Origin: G026625185 sp035256645
GTDB lineage: Bacteria; Desulfobacterota; WTBG01; JAGOGO01
DNA length: 7,692 nucleotides
NCBI GenBank assembly: GCA_035256645.1
Contig: DATEXU010000211.1
Span: 1-7,692, forward strand
Reading direction: 5' to 3'
Below are positions 1 through 6,040 of this stretch, one piece after another (within the stretch, counting starts at the first letter, position 1; each line of letters starts with the position of its first letter). The notes beneath the pieces were generated by a model. It saw only the letters and a program-made list of their open reading frames with translations, had not been told where the DNA came from and ran no database searches. Both the position numbers and the translations under genes were made by a program.

Positions 1-127
1 AAGGTGATATTTTATGTCATTTTACAGGCATGAAAAAATACTCTTTACCAGATGTAATGCGTAATAGTGACCGTTGTTGGGAATTGACACCTTCTTAAGT
101 TTACTAAGCTCTGTTTACCGTGTAGTG
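1..127. other. Upstream region without a supported gene
   Basis: No convincing coding sequence is visible. One forward frame is open from base 3 to a TAA at 96-98 (about 31 codons) and another ends at a TGA at 31-33. Either could be the tail of a gene lying before the window, but I recognise neither and both are short enough to arise by chance. A TTGACA match at 84-89 has no acceptable -10 box at normal spacing, so no promoter is called. Confidence 0.4.
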
Positions 128-221
128 AATCCCCTCTGGAGAGGGGTGTCACGAAGTGACGGGGTGTGTGCCTATTGTTGTAAAGAAGAACACACCCCTG
201 ACCCCTCTCAAGAGGGGAATT
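128..221. repeat. Palindromic MITE-like element upstream of hisD
   Basis: The element is an imperfect palindrome built from hairpins. The outer hairpins have identical 7-bp arms CCCCTCT/AGAGGGG (131-137 with 140-146, and 202-208 with 211-217). Inside them GGGGTGTG (161-168) is the perfect reverse complement of CACACCCC (191-198). The left half also has a GTCAC-gaa-GTGAC hairpin (148-160). About 22 nt of unpaired sequence lies in the centre. There is no internal gene. The architecture is that of a non-autonomous dispersed palindrome, which needs other copies in the genome to prove. It ends about 63 nt before the hisD start, so it may lie in the hisD leader. Confidence 0.7.
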
Positions 222-272
222 AAGAAAACCCCTGAAAGCTACCCATTCGATAAGGAGAAGAACCAGAATAAT

Positions 273-278
273 AAAGGA
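273..278 (+). promoter_or_regulatory. Ribosome binding site that sets the hisD start
   Basis: AAAGGA lies 6 nt before the ATG at 285. It supports that ATG over the in-frame GTG at 156, which falls inside a hairpin of the upstream repeat and has no family-like sequence after it. Confidence 0.7.
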
Positions 279-284
279 AAAATT

Positions 285-1571
285 ATGAAAGTTTTAAGAA
301 CCGATAATAAAGAAATTTTTAAAGAACTAAAAAAAAGACAGAGTGTTTCTTATAAACACCTTGAAACTATCGAGACACGGGTCCGTGAAATTATCAATAC
401 GGTTAGAACTCGGGGTGATAAGGCGCTGTTAGACTACACTGCGCGCTTTGATGGGATAAAACTGTCAAAAAAAAATCTTCAGGTCTCGAAAGCTGAAATT
501 GAAACTGCTTGGAGGAACACCTCTTCAGAAGATAAAAAAAGCTTGAACCTCGCGAAGGAGCGGATAGAAAAATTTCATCGACAGGAATTAACTCAGTCAT
601 GGAAAATCACCGGCAGCGGAGGAGAGGCGCTCGGACAGAAGGTCATTCCCTTGGAAAAAGTTGGTATCTACGTTCCGGGAGGCAAGGCGGCTTACCCCTC
701 GTCAGTGCTTATGAACGCGATTCCCGCGCAGGTAGCCGGGGTTTCGGAAATTATCATGGTTACCCCCCCATCTCCCAAGGGGATTAATCCTTTTACCTTG
801 GCGGCTGCTCGAATCTGTGGGGTAAAGAAGATTTTTAAAATTGGCGGAGCCCAAGCCATCGCTGCTTTAACGTATGGTACGGAAACCATCCCTCAGGTGG
901 ATAAAATCGTGGGTCCAGGAAATATTTTTGTCGCGCTGGCAAAAAAGTTAGTGTCTGGAGAAGTAGGCATTGATATGATAGCGGGTCCGAGTGAAATTTT
1001 AGTTATTGCTGATGGCAGCGCCCGGCCCGAATTTATTGCCGCGGATCTTTTATCGCAAGCTGAGCATGACGAAGAAGCGCAGGTAATTTTAATGACGCCT
1101 TCCCAAGCCTTAGCGGCACGCGTTCAGGAAAAAATAATGACCCTGATGCAAAAACTTCCTCGAAAAGAAATTTTGCGGAAGGCCCTGAAAAACCATGGGC
1201 TGATCATTATCACGAAAAACGTTTCGCAAGCAGTCGCACTGGCAAACACAGTGGCGCCCGAACATCTCCTTCTCGCTGTTAAAGACCCGTACCGCCTGCT
1301 TGAAAAGGTGAAAAACGCGGGGTCAGTATTTTTGGGGCATTTCTCACCCGTGGCTGCCGGAGATTACCTGGCCGGACCTAACCATGTCCTGCCAACCTCA
1401 GGAACAGCCAGGTTTTCTTCACCCCTCGGCGTTTATGACTTTGTGAAGTTTTTTAGCTTTACTCATTTTAACCGGGCGCAGTTAAAAAAATTGGGCAACG
1501 ATATAATGCGGCTTGCCCGCATAGAGGGTTTAGAGGCGCATGCTCGTTCAGTCGAACTTCGATTGAAATGA
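285..1571 (+). CDS. hisD: Histidinol dehydrogenase
   Basis: This enzyme makes L-histidine from L-histidinol by two successive NAD+-dependent, zinc-assisted oxidations, the last two steps of histidine synthesis in the cytoplasm. The 428-residue product matches the usual family length of about 430. Visible family landmarks are GIYVPGGKAAYPSS (127-140), IVGPGN (208-213) and IAGPSEILVIAD (232-243). By alignment with E. coli HisD, the zinc ligands are Q258 and H261 (in SQAEHD), D360 (in AAGDYLAGPNH) and H419 (in EAHARS), and the catalytic pair is E326-H327 (in APEHLLL). All are present, so the enzyme should be active. The same frame is open upstream to a GTG at 156, but those 43 extra residues are translated repeat and the ATG at 285 has the ribosome site. 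No other his gene is in the window, so hisD is either separate here or the last gene of an operon starting earlier. No clear terminator follows. Confidence 0.97.
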   Translation: MKVLRTDNKEIFKELKKRQSVSYKHLETIETRVREIINTVRTRGDKALLDYTARFDGIKLSKKNLQVSKAEIETAWRNTSSEDKKSLNLAKERIEKFHRQELTQSWKITGSGGEALGQKVIPLEKVGIYVPGGKAAYPSSVLMNAIPAQVAGVSEIIMVTPPSPKGINPFTLAAARICGVKKIFKIGGAQAIAALTYGTETIPQVDKIVGPGNIFVALAKKLVSGEVGIDMIAGPSEILVIADGSARPEFIAADLLSQAEHDEEAQVILMTPSQALAARVQEKIMTLMQKLPRKEILRKALKNHGLIIITKNVSQAVALANTVAPEHLLLAVKDPYRLLEKVKNAGSVFLGHFSPVAAGDYLAGPNHVLPTSGTARFSSPLGVYDFVKFFSFTHFNRAQLKKLGNDIMRLARIEGLEAHARSVELRLK

Positions 1572-1594
1572 ACCACCCTGCTATCGGGGTATCA

Positions 1595-1678
1595 AAATCC
1601 CCCTCAATCCCCCTTTATGAAAGGGGGAAGAAAAAAAAGAGATTCTCCCCTTTAGCAAAGGGGAGTTAGAGGGGATTT
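1595..1678. repeat. 84-bp double-hairpin palindromic element
   Basis: The ends AAATCCCC (1595-1602) and GGGGATTT (1671-1678) are perfect reverse complements. Between them are two perfect 9-bp hairpins with 3-nt loops: TCCCCCTTT-atg-AAAGGGGGA (1608-1628) and CTCCCCTTT-agc-AAAGGGGAG (1645-1665). It starts 23 nt after the hisD stop. No U-run follows either stem, so it is not a classical terminator, though such stems could stabilise a transcript 3' end. It looks like a dispersed non-coding repeat and is partly shared with the palindrome at 1716-1873. Confidence 0.8.
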
Positions 1679-1715
1679 GTAAAGAAAAGAAAAAAATAGA
1701 AGGAACTTCCCCTTG

Positions 1716-1873
1716 CCCCCTCTTTTGTGAGACTGTGTCACAATTAGCCATTTGCCCTTCGACACGCTCAGGGTGAACGGCTAACTCATTGATTTTTAAT
1801 GTGCCGCAGTCCGCGCATGGTGAGCTTGTCGAACCATAAACGGACTTATGACACAGTCTCGGTAAAGAGGGGG
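1716..1873. repeat. Palindrome split by an inserted element
   Basis: CCCCCTCTTT (1716-1725) and AAAGAGGGGG (1864-1873) are perfect 10-bp reverse complements. The right arm runs on into GATTTGTA, as does the right end of the element at 1595-1678, so both probably belong to the same family. Instead of a 3-nt loop, the two arms are separated by 138 nt, nearly all of it the element 1729-1860. The simplest reading is an older hairpin repeat with a second repeat inserted in its loop. No clean target duplication is visible. Confidence 0.6.
1729..1860. repeat. 132-bp element with 12-bp terminal inverted repeats
   Basis: The ends GAGACTGTGTCA (1729-1740) and TGACACAGTCTC (1849-1860) are perfect 12-bp inverted repeats. 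Two internal hairpins follow. The first (1744-1784) has TTAGCC/GGCTAA outer arms and the loop core TCGACACGCTC. The second (1809-1845) has GTCCG/CGGAC and ATGGT/ACCAT arms and the loop core GAGCTTGTCGA, nearly the reverse complement of the first core. There is no coding capacity. Size and ends fit a non-autonomous MITE-like element. The 11-nt loop core also occurs in the elements at 3457-3576 and 7410-7528. Confidence 0.8.
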
Positions 1874-2028
1874 ATTTGTAGGAACCCCATCAGTTTTTTG
1901 TGCAAGGGTAAGGTGTGAAGATATACAGGTTGTTTTTTGCGCCTTACGTTTAACGTGGGGGTTTTAGGGGGATGTGTGTTATATTTTGACTAAATGGTCT
2001 AAAAAGTGCGCGAAAGGCGTGAACAAAG

Positions 2029-3444
2029 GTGCTTTCAACAGCGTGCAAAATACTTAAAAAACATCCGGTCATGAAGTCTGTCTACCGGGTTTCACAAGAA
2101 GTTGAAACACCAATTTACCTGGTTGGCGGTGCCGTGCGTGACGTGCTTATGGGCATTGCGCCGGAGAAAGATTTTGACTTTGTGATGGAAAATAACCTGG
2201 TAAAATCAGCCCGCCTGTTTTCCCGTATTTTTGAAGGAACGTTTTTCCCCTTAAGCTCTGATCCTCCTAACTATCGGGTTGTTTTGTTACACAACAATCA
2301 GCGGATAGAAGTTGATTTTTCAGGGTTTCGAGGTGATGACCTTTGTCGCGATTTAACCAACCGGGACTTTACGGTTAATGCCATCGCGCTTGAGGTAGGT
2401 GACCTTTATCGGGAAGGTGGGATTAAACTTTATGATCCTTTAGGGGGAGAGCAGGATCTCCAGACAAAGGTGCTGCGCCTTGCTTCTCCTTGTGCTTTTG
2501 ATCAAGATCCACTCCGTATCCTGCGCGCTGTCCGAATTGCCAAGGAGCGAAACCTCCACATTGATACTGAGACCAGAGAAGCAATCTATCGGCAAAGAAA
2601 CAGCCTTTGCTCGGTTTCAGCGGAAAGGATTCGGAGTGAGTTTTTCAAAATCATGAGTTTTTCTGACGCGCCGGAATCCTTGAAGCTCCTTGATGAATTG
2701 GGCTTGTTAAGCATTCTTATTCCGGAAACAGAGGCGCTTAAAGGGAAAAGTTTAGAATCTCCCGGCGGTCTATCCTGGTGGCAACATTCCCTGTGCGTCG
2801 TTCGCTGGTGTGAATGGAGCTTGGTCAACCTCGAAAAAATTTTTCCTCACTCCCCTGAATACATAAAAAATTACCTTGCAGAAGAGCTCGAAGAAAATGT
2901 GGATCGCAAAAGTCTTCTTAAACTGGCAGGGTTATTTCATGACGGGGGAAAAGTTTTTCCCGGGTCAAAGGCAACGACTGTGGCGGATAATATCGCCCGG
3001 AGACTGAAGCTGGGGAAACGGACCGGAAGAACTTTGCGGAAAATGGTAAAATACTATAATCAGGTTTTATCTCTTCGAAAGATGGAAAAGCCATCTTCCC
3101 GTGTCTTTTTTCAGTTTTTTCAGAACGTGGATCCGGAAGGATTGGCAGTACTTCTGCTTGCATGGGCAGAGTATATTGCCTGTGCGCCGGAAAGATTTAC
3201 ACGACCTGAGGACATTGCCTTGAGAAACTTCTTAGCTGACCTGGCGCATTATTATGCTAATGAGTACCCGCTTTTGAAGCCCCTTCTTTCCGGTCAGGAG
3301 ATTATCGAGAGGTTTGGCCTTCAGGAAGGGAAAGTTGTGGGTGAGTTGTTAAACCAGGTTGCCCAGGCTGAGGCACAAGGCCTCCTTGCGTGTTCGCGGG
3401 AGGCAGCGCTTTTTGTCGAGGATATCTTGCGGCATAAGCATTAA
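2029..3444 (+). CDS. cca: CCA tRNA nucleotidyltransferase / poly(A) polymerase family protein with HD domain
   Basis: This class II nucleotidyltransferase acts in the cytoplasm. Family members add or repair the CCA end of tRNA, add only part of it, or add poly(A) tails. The 471 residues show the family motifs in order: YLVGGAVRD (30-38), the metal-binding D48 and D50 in KDFDFV, third carboxylate probably D96, NRDFTVNAIAL (111-121), QDPLRILRAVR (159-169) with base-recognition residues D160 and R163, and SAERIRSEFFKI (197-208). An HD-type domain follows, with H253 and H304-D305 in LFHDGGK, as in E. coli CCA. The C-terminal tail (about 416-455) is also family-like, so the gene looks complete. 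The first motif-D residue is Q rather than the usual E. The GTG at 2029 is the first start after an in-frame TGA at 2020-2022; its ribosome site is weak (AAAGG, 11 nt away) and the ATG at 2071 is an alternative. The symbol is family-level, since CCA-, CC-, A- and poly(A)-adding members cannot be separated by eye. Confidence 0.9.
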   Translation: MLSTACKILKKHPVMKSVYRVSQEVETPIYLVGGAVRDVLMGIAPEKDFDFVMENNLVKSARLFSRIFEGTFFPLSSDPPNYRVVLLHNNQRIEVDFSGFRGDDLCRDLTNRDFTVNAIALEVGDLYREGGIKLYDPLGGEQDLQTKVLRLASPCAFDQDPLRILRAVRIAKERNLHIDTETREAIYRQRNSLCSVSAERIRSEFFKIMSFSDAPESLKLLDELGLLSILIPETEALKGKSLESPGGLSWWQHSLCVVRWCEWSLVNLEKIFPHSPEYIKNYLAEELEENVDRKSLLKLAGLFHDGGKVFPGSKATTVADNIARRLKLGKRTGRTLRKMVKYYNQVLSLRKMEKPSSRVFFQFFQNVDPEGLAVLLLAWAEYIACAPERFTRPEDIALRNFLADLAHYYANEYPLLKPLLSGQEIIERFGLQEGKVVGELLNQVAQAEAQGLLACSREAALFVEDILRHKH

Positions 3445-3456
3445 ATAATTCGACTT

Positions 3457-3576
3457 CGTAAAAAAAAATCGGAGATGTCACCCTGAGCCTGTCGAAGGGT
3501 GAATATAATTAATTGATATTACGTCATGCTTCGACAAGCTCAGCATGACAAAACCCGCGATTTTCAACTTTTTACG
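3457..3576. repeat. Dispersed repeat, copy 1 (inverted relative to 7410-7528)
   Basis: This 120-bp element begins CGTAAAAA and ends ACTTTTTACG, and contains two hairpins. One is TCACCCT/AGGGTGA (3478-3484 with 3496-3502) around loop GAGCCTGTCGA. The other is a perfect 8-bp GTCATGCT/AGCATGAC (3523-3530 with 3542-3549) around TCGACAAGCTC. Its reverse complement matches the element at 7410-7528, including an 18-nt block (3469-3486 with 7502-7519) and a 15-nt block (3541-3555 with 7431-7445). It starts 12 nt after the preceding stop codon and ends 33 nt before the pilD start, so it fills almost the whole gap. Confidence 0.85.
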
Positions 3577-3597
3577 GCTTCATCAATAATGATTCTT

Positions 3598-3602
3598 GGT
3601 GA
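3598..3602 (+). promoter_or_regulatory. Ribosome binding site that sets the pilD start
   Basis: GGTGA lies 7 nt before the ATG at 3610. Earlier in-frame ATGs at 3526 (inside a repeat hairpin) and 3589 lack a comparable site and would add non-family residues before the first membrane segment. Confidence 0.6.
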
Positions 3603-3609
3603 TACAATA

Positions 3610-4386
3610 ATGACACATATGTTTTTCCCTTTCTTTGCCTTTTTGTTCGGAAGTATAGTAGGGAGTTTTCTCAACGTTTGCATTCTCCGTCTCCCCCAAA
3701 AAAAATCATTACTCTTTCCTGCTTCGCATTGCCCCCATTGCCGGCAGCCGATTCGTTTTTATGACAACATTCCCCTCATAAGTTATCTTGTGCTCCGGGG
3801 TAGGTGCCGCTTCTGCGGTCAGCCGATCTCTCCTCAGTATGTCATTGTGGAATTATTAACGGCGCTTTTTTCCTTGGTTTTATTTCTTCACTATTCCTTA
3901 ACCGAATATTTTATCTACTTTGCCTTTTTCTCCAGCCTCGTGGTTGTAACCTTTATTGATTTAAAACACCAGATAATCCCTGACGCCATCTCCTTGCCCG
4001 GTATAGGAGCGGGTTTTCTGGCTTCTTTTGTTTTACCCCGCATCACCTACCTTGATTCATTGATCGGAATCGCCCTCGGAGGAGGGATTCTTTACTTCGT
4101 AGCTTGGGGATATTACCTGATCACGAAAACCGAAGGGATGGGGATGGGGGATGTCAAGCTTCTGGCAATGATCGGCGCTTTTTTAGGGGGTAAAGCGGTG
4201 GTAATCACCATTTTCCTCAGCGCTTTTTTGGGCGCGGTGGTTGGGGTTGCTATTATGGTGATAAAAGGGAAAAGCAGAAAGTACGCGATTCCCTATGGAC
4301 CTTTTCTGTCGATCGGCGCACTCCTAAGTCTTTTTTGGGGTGATGTTTTGCTTGCCTGGTATTATCACTTCCTGATGGGGAGATAA
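3610..4386 (+). CDS. pilD: Prepilin peptidase / N-methyltransferase (A24 family)
   Basis: This inner-membrane aspartic protease cleaves the leader of type IV prepilins and type II secretion pseudopilins and methylates the new N-terminus. The 258-residue product has the full bifunctional layout. An N-terminal membrane segment with GSFLNVCILRLP (18-29) is followed by a cytoplasmic domain with two zinc-type cysteine pairs, C41/C44 (CPHC) and C66/C69 (CRFC), as in the methylating members. The peptidase part has several hydrophobic segments, with catalytic aspartates D117 (in FIDLKHQIIPD) and D181 in the GxGD motif GMGMGDVKLL (176-185). Nothing key is missing. The ATG at 3610 is preferred; 3589 and 3619 are less likely alternatives. 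The stop lies 4 nt before the histidine kinase start, so the genes are probably co-transcribed. No pilin or pilus motor gene is in the window, so pili and type II secretion cannot be told apart (gspO is the alternative symbol). Confidence 0.94.
   Translation: MTHMFFPFFAFLFGSIVGSFLNVCILRLPQKKSLLFPASHCPHCRQPIRFYDNIPLISYLVLRGRCRFCGQPISPQYVIVELLTALFSLVLFLHYSLTEYFIYFAFFSSLVVVTFIDLKHQIIPDAISLPGIGAGFLASFVLPRITYLDSLIGIALGGGILYFVAWGYYLITKTEGMGMGDVKLLAMIGAFLGGKAVVITIFLSAFLGAVVGVAIMVIKGKSRKYAIPYGPFLSIGALLSLFWGDVLLAWYYHFLMGR
4377..4383 (+). promoter_or_regulatory. Ribosome binding site for the kinase inside the end of pilD
   Basis: GGGGAGA lies 7 nt before the GTG at 4391 and overlaps the last codons of pilD. 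It supports the GTG start and translational coupling of the two genes. Confidence 0.7.
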
Positions 4387-4390
4387 AACC

Positions 4391-6040
4391 GTGAAGCCCG
4401 GCCTTCGGTGGCAAATTGTTCTTACTCTTCTTTTCGTCATGGTAACCGCCAGTTTCCTTATTGGTTTGGTGGTGATGAGTGTAACCAAAAAAACCATTGT
4501 CAACCAAAAAATAGACGGCGCCATCTCTTTACGCAATGCTTTTCAAAACAGCATCAACGCCTTAGCCTACGGCGATGATGATTTTTATCACAATAAAGAG
4601 AAAAACTGGCAGATGCAGCGCCTGCTCAAGCTGTTTAGCCTGGAAAACGGGGTGGAAAACATTTTAATCATTGACCTCTCCGGGAAGGTTATCGCTTCGA
4701 GTGATCCTCATCTGATAGGGACGGCCCTTCAAGACCGGAATTTAAATGAGGTCATTAGTGCCGCTCCTGCCTCCCTTGAATTATCTCAGGACAAGCGAAC
4801 TTTATTTAAAGAAACAAATAAAAAACTATCGTTTTTTTCTCCCTTTTATTTCAAAAATCGAAAGATAGGGGGGATGAGGATAACCTTATCTTTAGGGGAG
4901 ATGCAAGCGGTAATCAACAAGTCTTATAAACTCATCTTGGCCTATATCGTCTTTACCGCGACACTCGTAACGTTTTTTGGAATTTTTCTTTTCTCGCGCT
5001 TCATTGTTCGGCCGATCAAAAAGCTCGTAAAGATAACTGAAGCCATTGGTGAAGAAGATTATGCCCCAAGCATTTTTGACGCAAACCGGAATGAGATTGG
5101 TCAACTTTCCTTTGCTTTCAATCGGATGGCGAAAAGAATTAACGAACACCAAGGGCAGCTTCGAGCTCAGATTGAATCTCTGGAAAAACTCAATCGAGAA
5201 CTCCAGCAATCTCAGAAAGAATTGCTTGCTGAAGAGAAGTTGGCCTTAGTGGGGAAGCTTGCGGCCGGAGTCGCTCATGAAATCGGCAATCCTTTAAGCG
5301 CGATCCTGGGGTATATCAGCTTGTTACAAACCCAAGAAAACTGCAACCAAGAGTCGGCTGATTACCTTAAGCGGATGGAGCAGGAGCTTAATCGGATCAA
5401 TAAGACCATTCGAGAGCTTTTAGATTTTTCCCGGCTGAAGAAAGTAGAAAAAACCAAGGTTGACATTAAGCAGGTTATTGAAAGCTCTCTGGCTTTAGTC
5501 AAACACCAAAAAAAGTTTCAAAACATCACGCTTAGGGTGCATATCGAGAAAGATCTCTGGCTGGTGGAAGGAGATGAGCACCATCTTCAGCAGGTGTTTC
5601 TCAACGTGCTTCTCAACGCGGGAGAAGCGCTGGGGGAGGAAGGGAAAATGGCGGTTCTTGCCGATCGAGTGGTGTGGCAGGGCGGTTCTTTGCGTTGCGT
5701 AAGCTCTTCACTGCCTGCGGATATTTTTTCCGGTGTTCCGGAGTTTGGTTTTGGGGAGAAGGAAGTTTATTTGAACGATGTTCTTTTTTTTGAAAACCAA
5801 CCACTGGCGAGGATTCTCTTTGCTGATAATGGAGAAGGGATTGAGCAGGAAAACCTTAACAAAATTTTTGATCCTTTCTTTACCACCCGGGAGCCGGGCA
5901 AAGGAACCGGGTTGGGCTTAGCGATTTGCAACCGCATTCTGGAATCGTTTGGGGGAGGTATTTTGGTTCGCAGCGAGGTCAAGAAAGGCTGTGCGTTTCT
6001 TTTACTCCTTCCAGCACTAAAAGGGGAAAGCGATGGATAA
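4391..6040 (+). CDS. Membrane sensor histidine kinase (HAMP, HisKA, HATPase)
   Basis: This 549-residue inner-membrane kinase should autophosphorylate and pass phosphate to the regulator encoded next. In order it has TM1 (about 7-30), an extracytoplasmic sensor region (31-178) with a Cache/PAS-like strand pattern (ILIIDLSGKVIASSDPHLIG, 91-110), TM2 (about 180-203), HAMP (about 203-255), a coiled-coil linker (255-285), and HisKA with phospho-acceptor H296 in GVAHEIGNPLSAIL. The ATPase domain has the N box (N405, N409), G1 DNGEG (479-483), F box FDPFFTT (493-499) and G2 GKGTGLGL (503-510). All catalytic motifs are intact. About 69 residues separate N409 from D479, roughly 40 more than in many kinases of this class. 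The start is GTG with a good ribosome site. Two membrane segments make it unlike Pseudomonas PilS, which has six, so no pilS symbol is given. The ligand is unknown. Confidence 0.95.
   Translation: MKPGLRWQIVLTLLFVMVTASFLIGLVVMSVTKKTIVNQKIDGAISLRNAFQNSINALAYGDDDFYHNKEKNWQMQRLLKLFSLENGVENILIIDLSGKVIASSDPHLIGTALQDRNLNEVISAAPASLELSQDKRTLFKETNKKLSFFSPFYFKNRKIGGMRITLSLGEMQAVINKSYKLILAYIVFTATLVTFFGIFLFSRFIVRPIKKLVKITEAIGEEDYAPSIFDANRNEIGQLSFAFNRMAKRINEHQGQLRAQIESLEKLNRELQQSQKELLAEEKLALVGKLAAGVAHEIGNPLSAILGYISLLQTQENCNQESADYLKRMEQELNRINKTIRELLDFSRLKKVEKTKVDIKQVIESSLALVKHQKKFQNITLRVHIEKDLWLVEGDEHHLQQVFLNVLLNAGEALGEEGKMAVLADRVVWQGGSLRCVSSSLPADIFSGVPEFGFGEKEVYLNDVLFFENQPLARILFADNGEGIEQENLNKIFDPFFTTREPGKGTGLGLAICNRILESFGGGILVRSEVKKGCAFLLLLPALKGESDG

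Larger units (their letters stand above)
1572..2028. other. 457-base intergenic region, mostly repeats
   Basis: No gene is supported on either strand. From left to right it holds a weak hairpin (about 1575-1591), the double-hairpin element 1595-1678, the interrupted palindrome 1716-1873 with its inserted 132-bp element, and about 155 nt of unassigned sequence before the next gene. That last stretch has a small palindrome ACGTTTAACGT (1946-1956) and loosely promoter-like pieces (TATATT at 1980-1985, TTGACT at 1986-1991) that do not form a properly spaced pair. Confidence 0.7.

Noticed and set aside
3..98. Open forward frame of about 31 codons ending in TAA, a possible tail of an upstream gene
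   Set aside because: It is short, unrecognised and likely enough by chance; a second frame also ends nearby, so there is no basis for choosing.
84..126. TTGACA followed by AT-rich sequence as a possible hisD promoter
   Set aside because: No reasonable -10 hexamer occurs 15-19 nt downstream; the TACTAA at 102-107 is too close.
403..889. Reverse-strand open frames within hisD
   Set aside because: They are short, have no ribosome site or family features, and lie opposite an unambiguous gene; the same holds for reverse frames across the other genes.
1608..1628. Strong GC hairpin after hisD as a rho-independent terminator
   Set aside because: The stem is followed by an A-rich stretch rather than U residues on the + strand, and it is part of a symmetrical repeat.
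1595..1873. CRISPR array
   Set aside because: The repeats are inverted and of different families, without regular direct repeats or spacers.
1946..1956. Palindrome ACGTTTAACGT upstream of the nucleotidyltransferase gene as an operator
   Set aside because: A single 5-bp-arm palindrome with no promoter beside it is too weak to call.
1957..1991. TATATT and TTGACT as promoter boxes for the nucleotidyltransferase gene
   Set aside because: The two boxes are adjacent and in the wrong order, and neither has a partner at standard spacing.
3445..3609. Sigma-54 (GG-N10-GC) promoter before pilD
   Set aside because: I checked the GG pairs in the gap by eye and found none followed by GC at the right distance.
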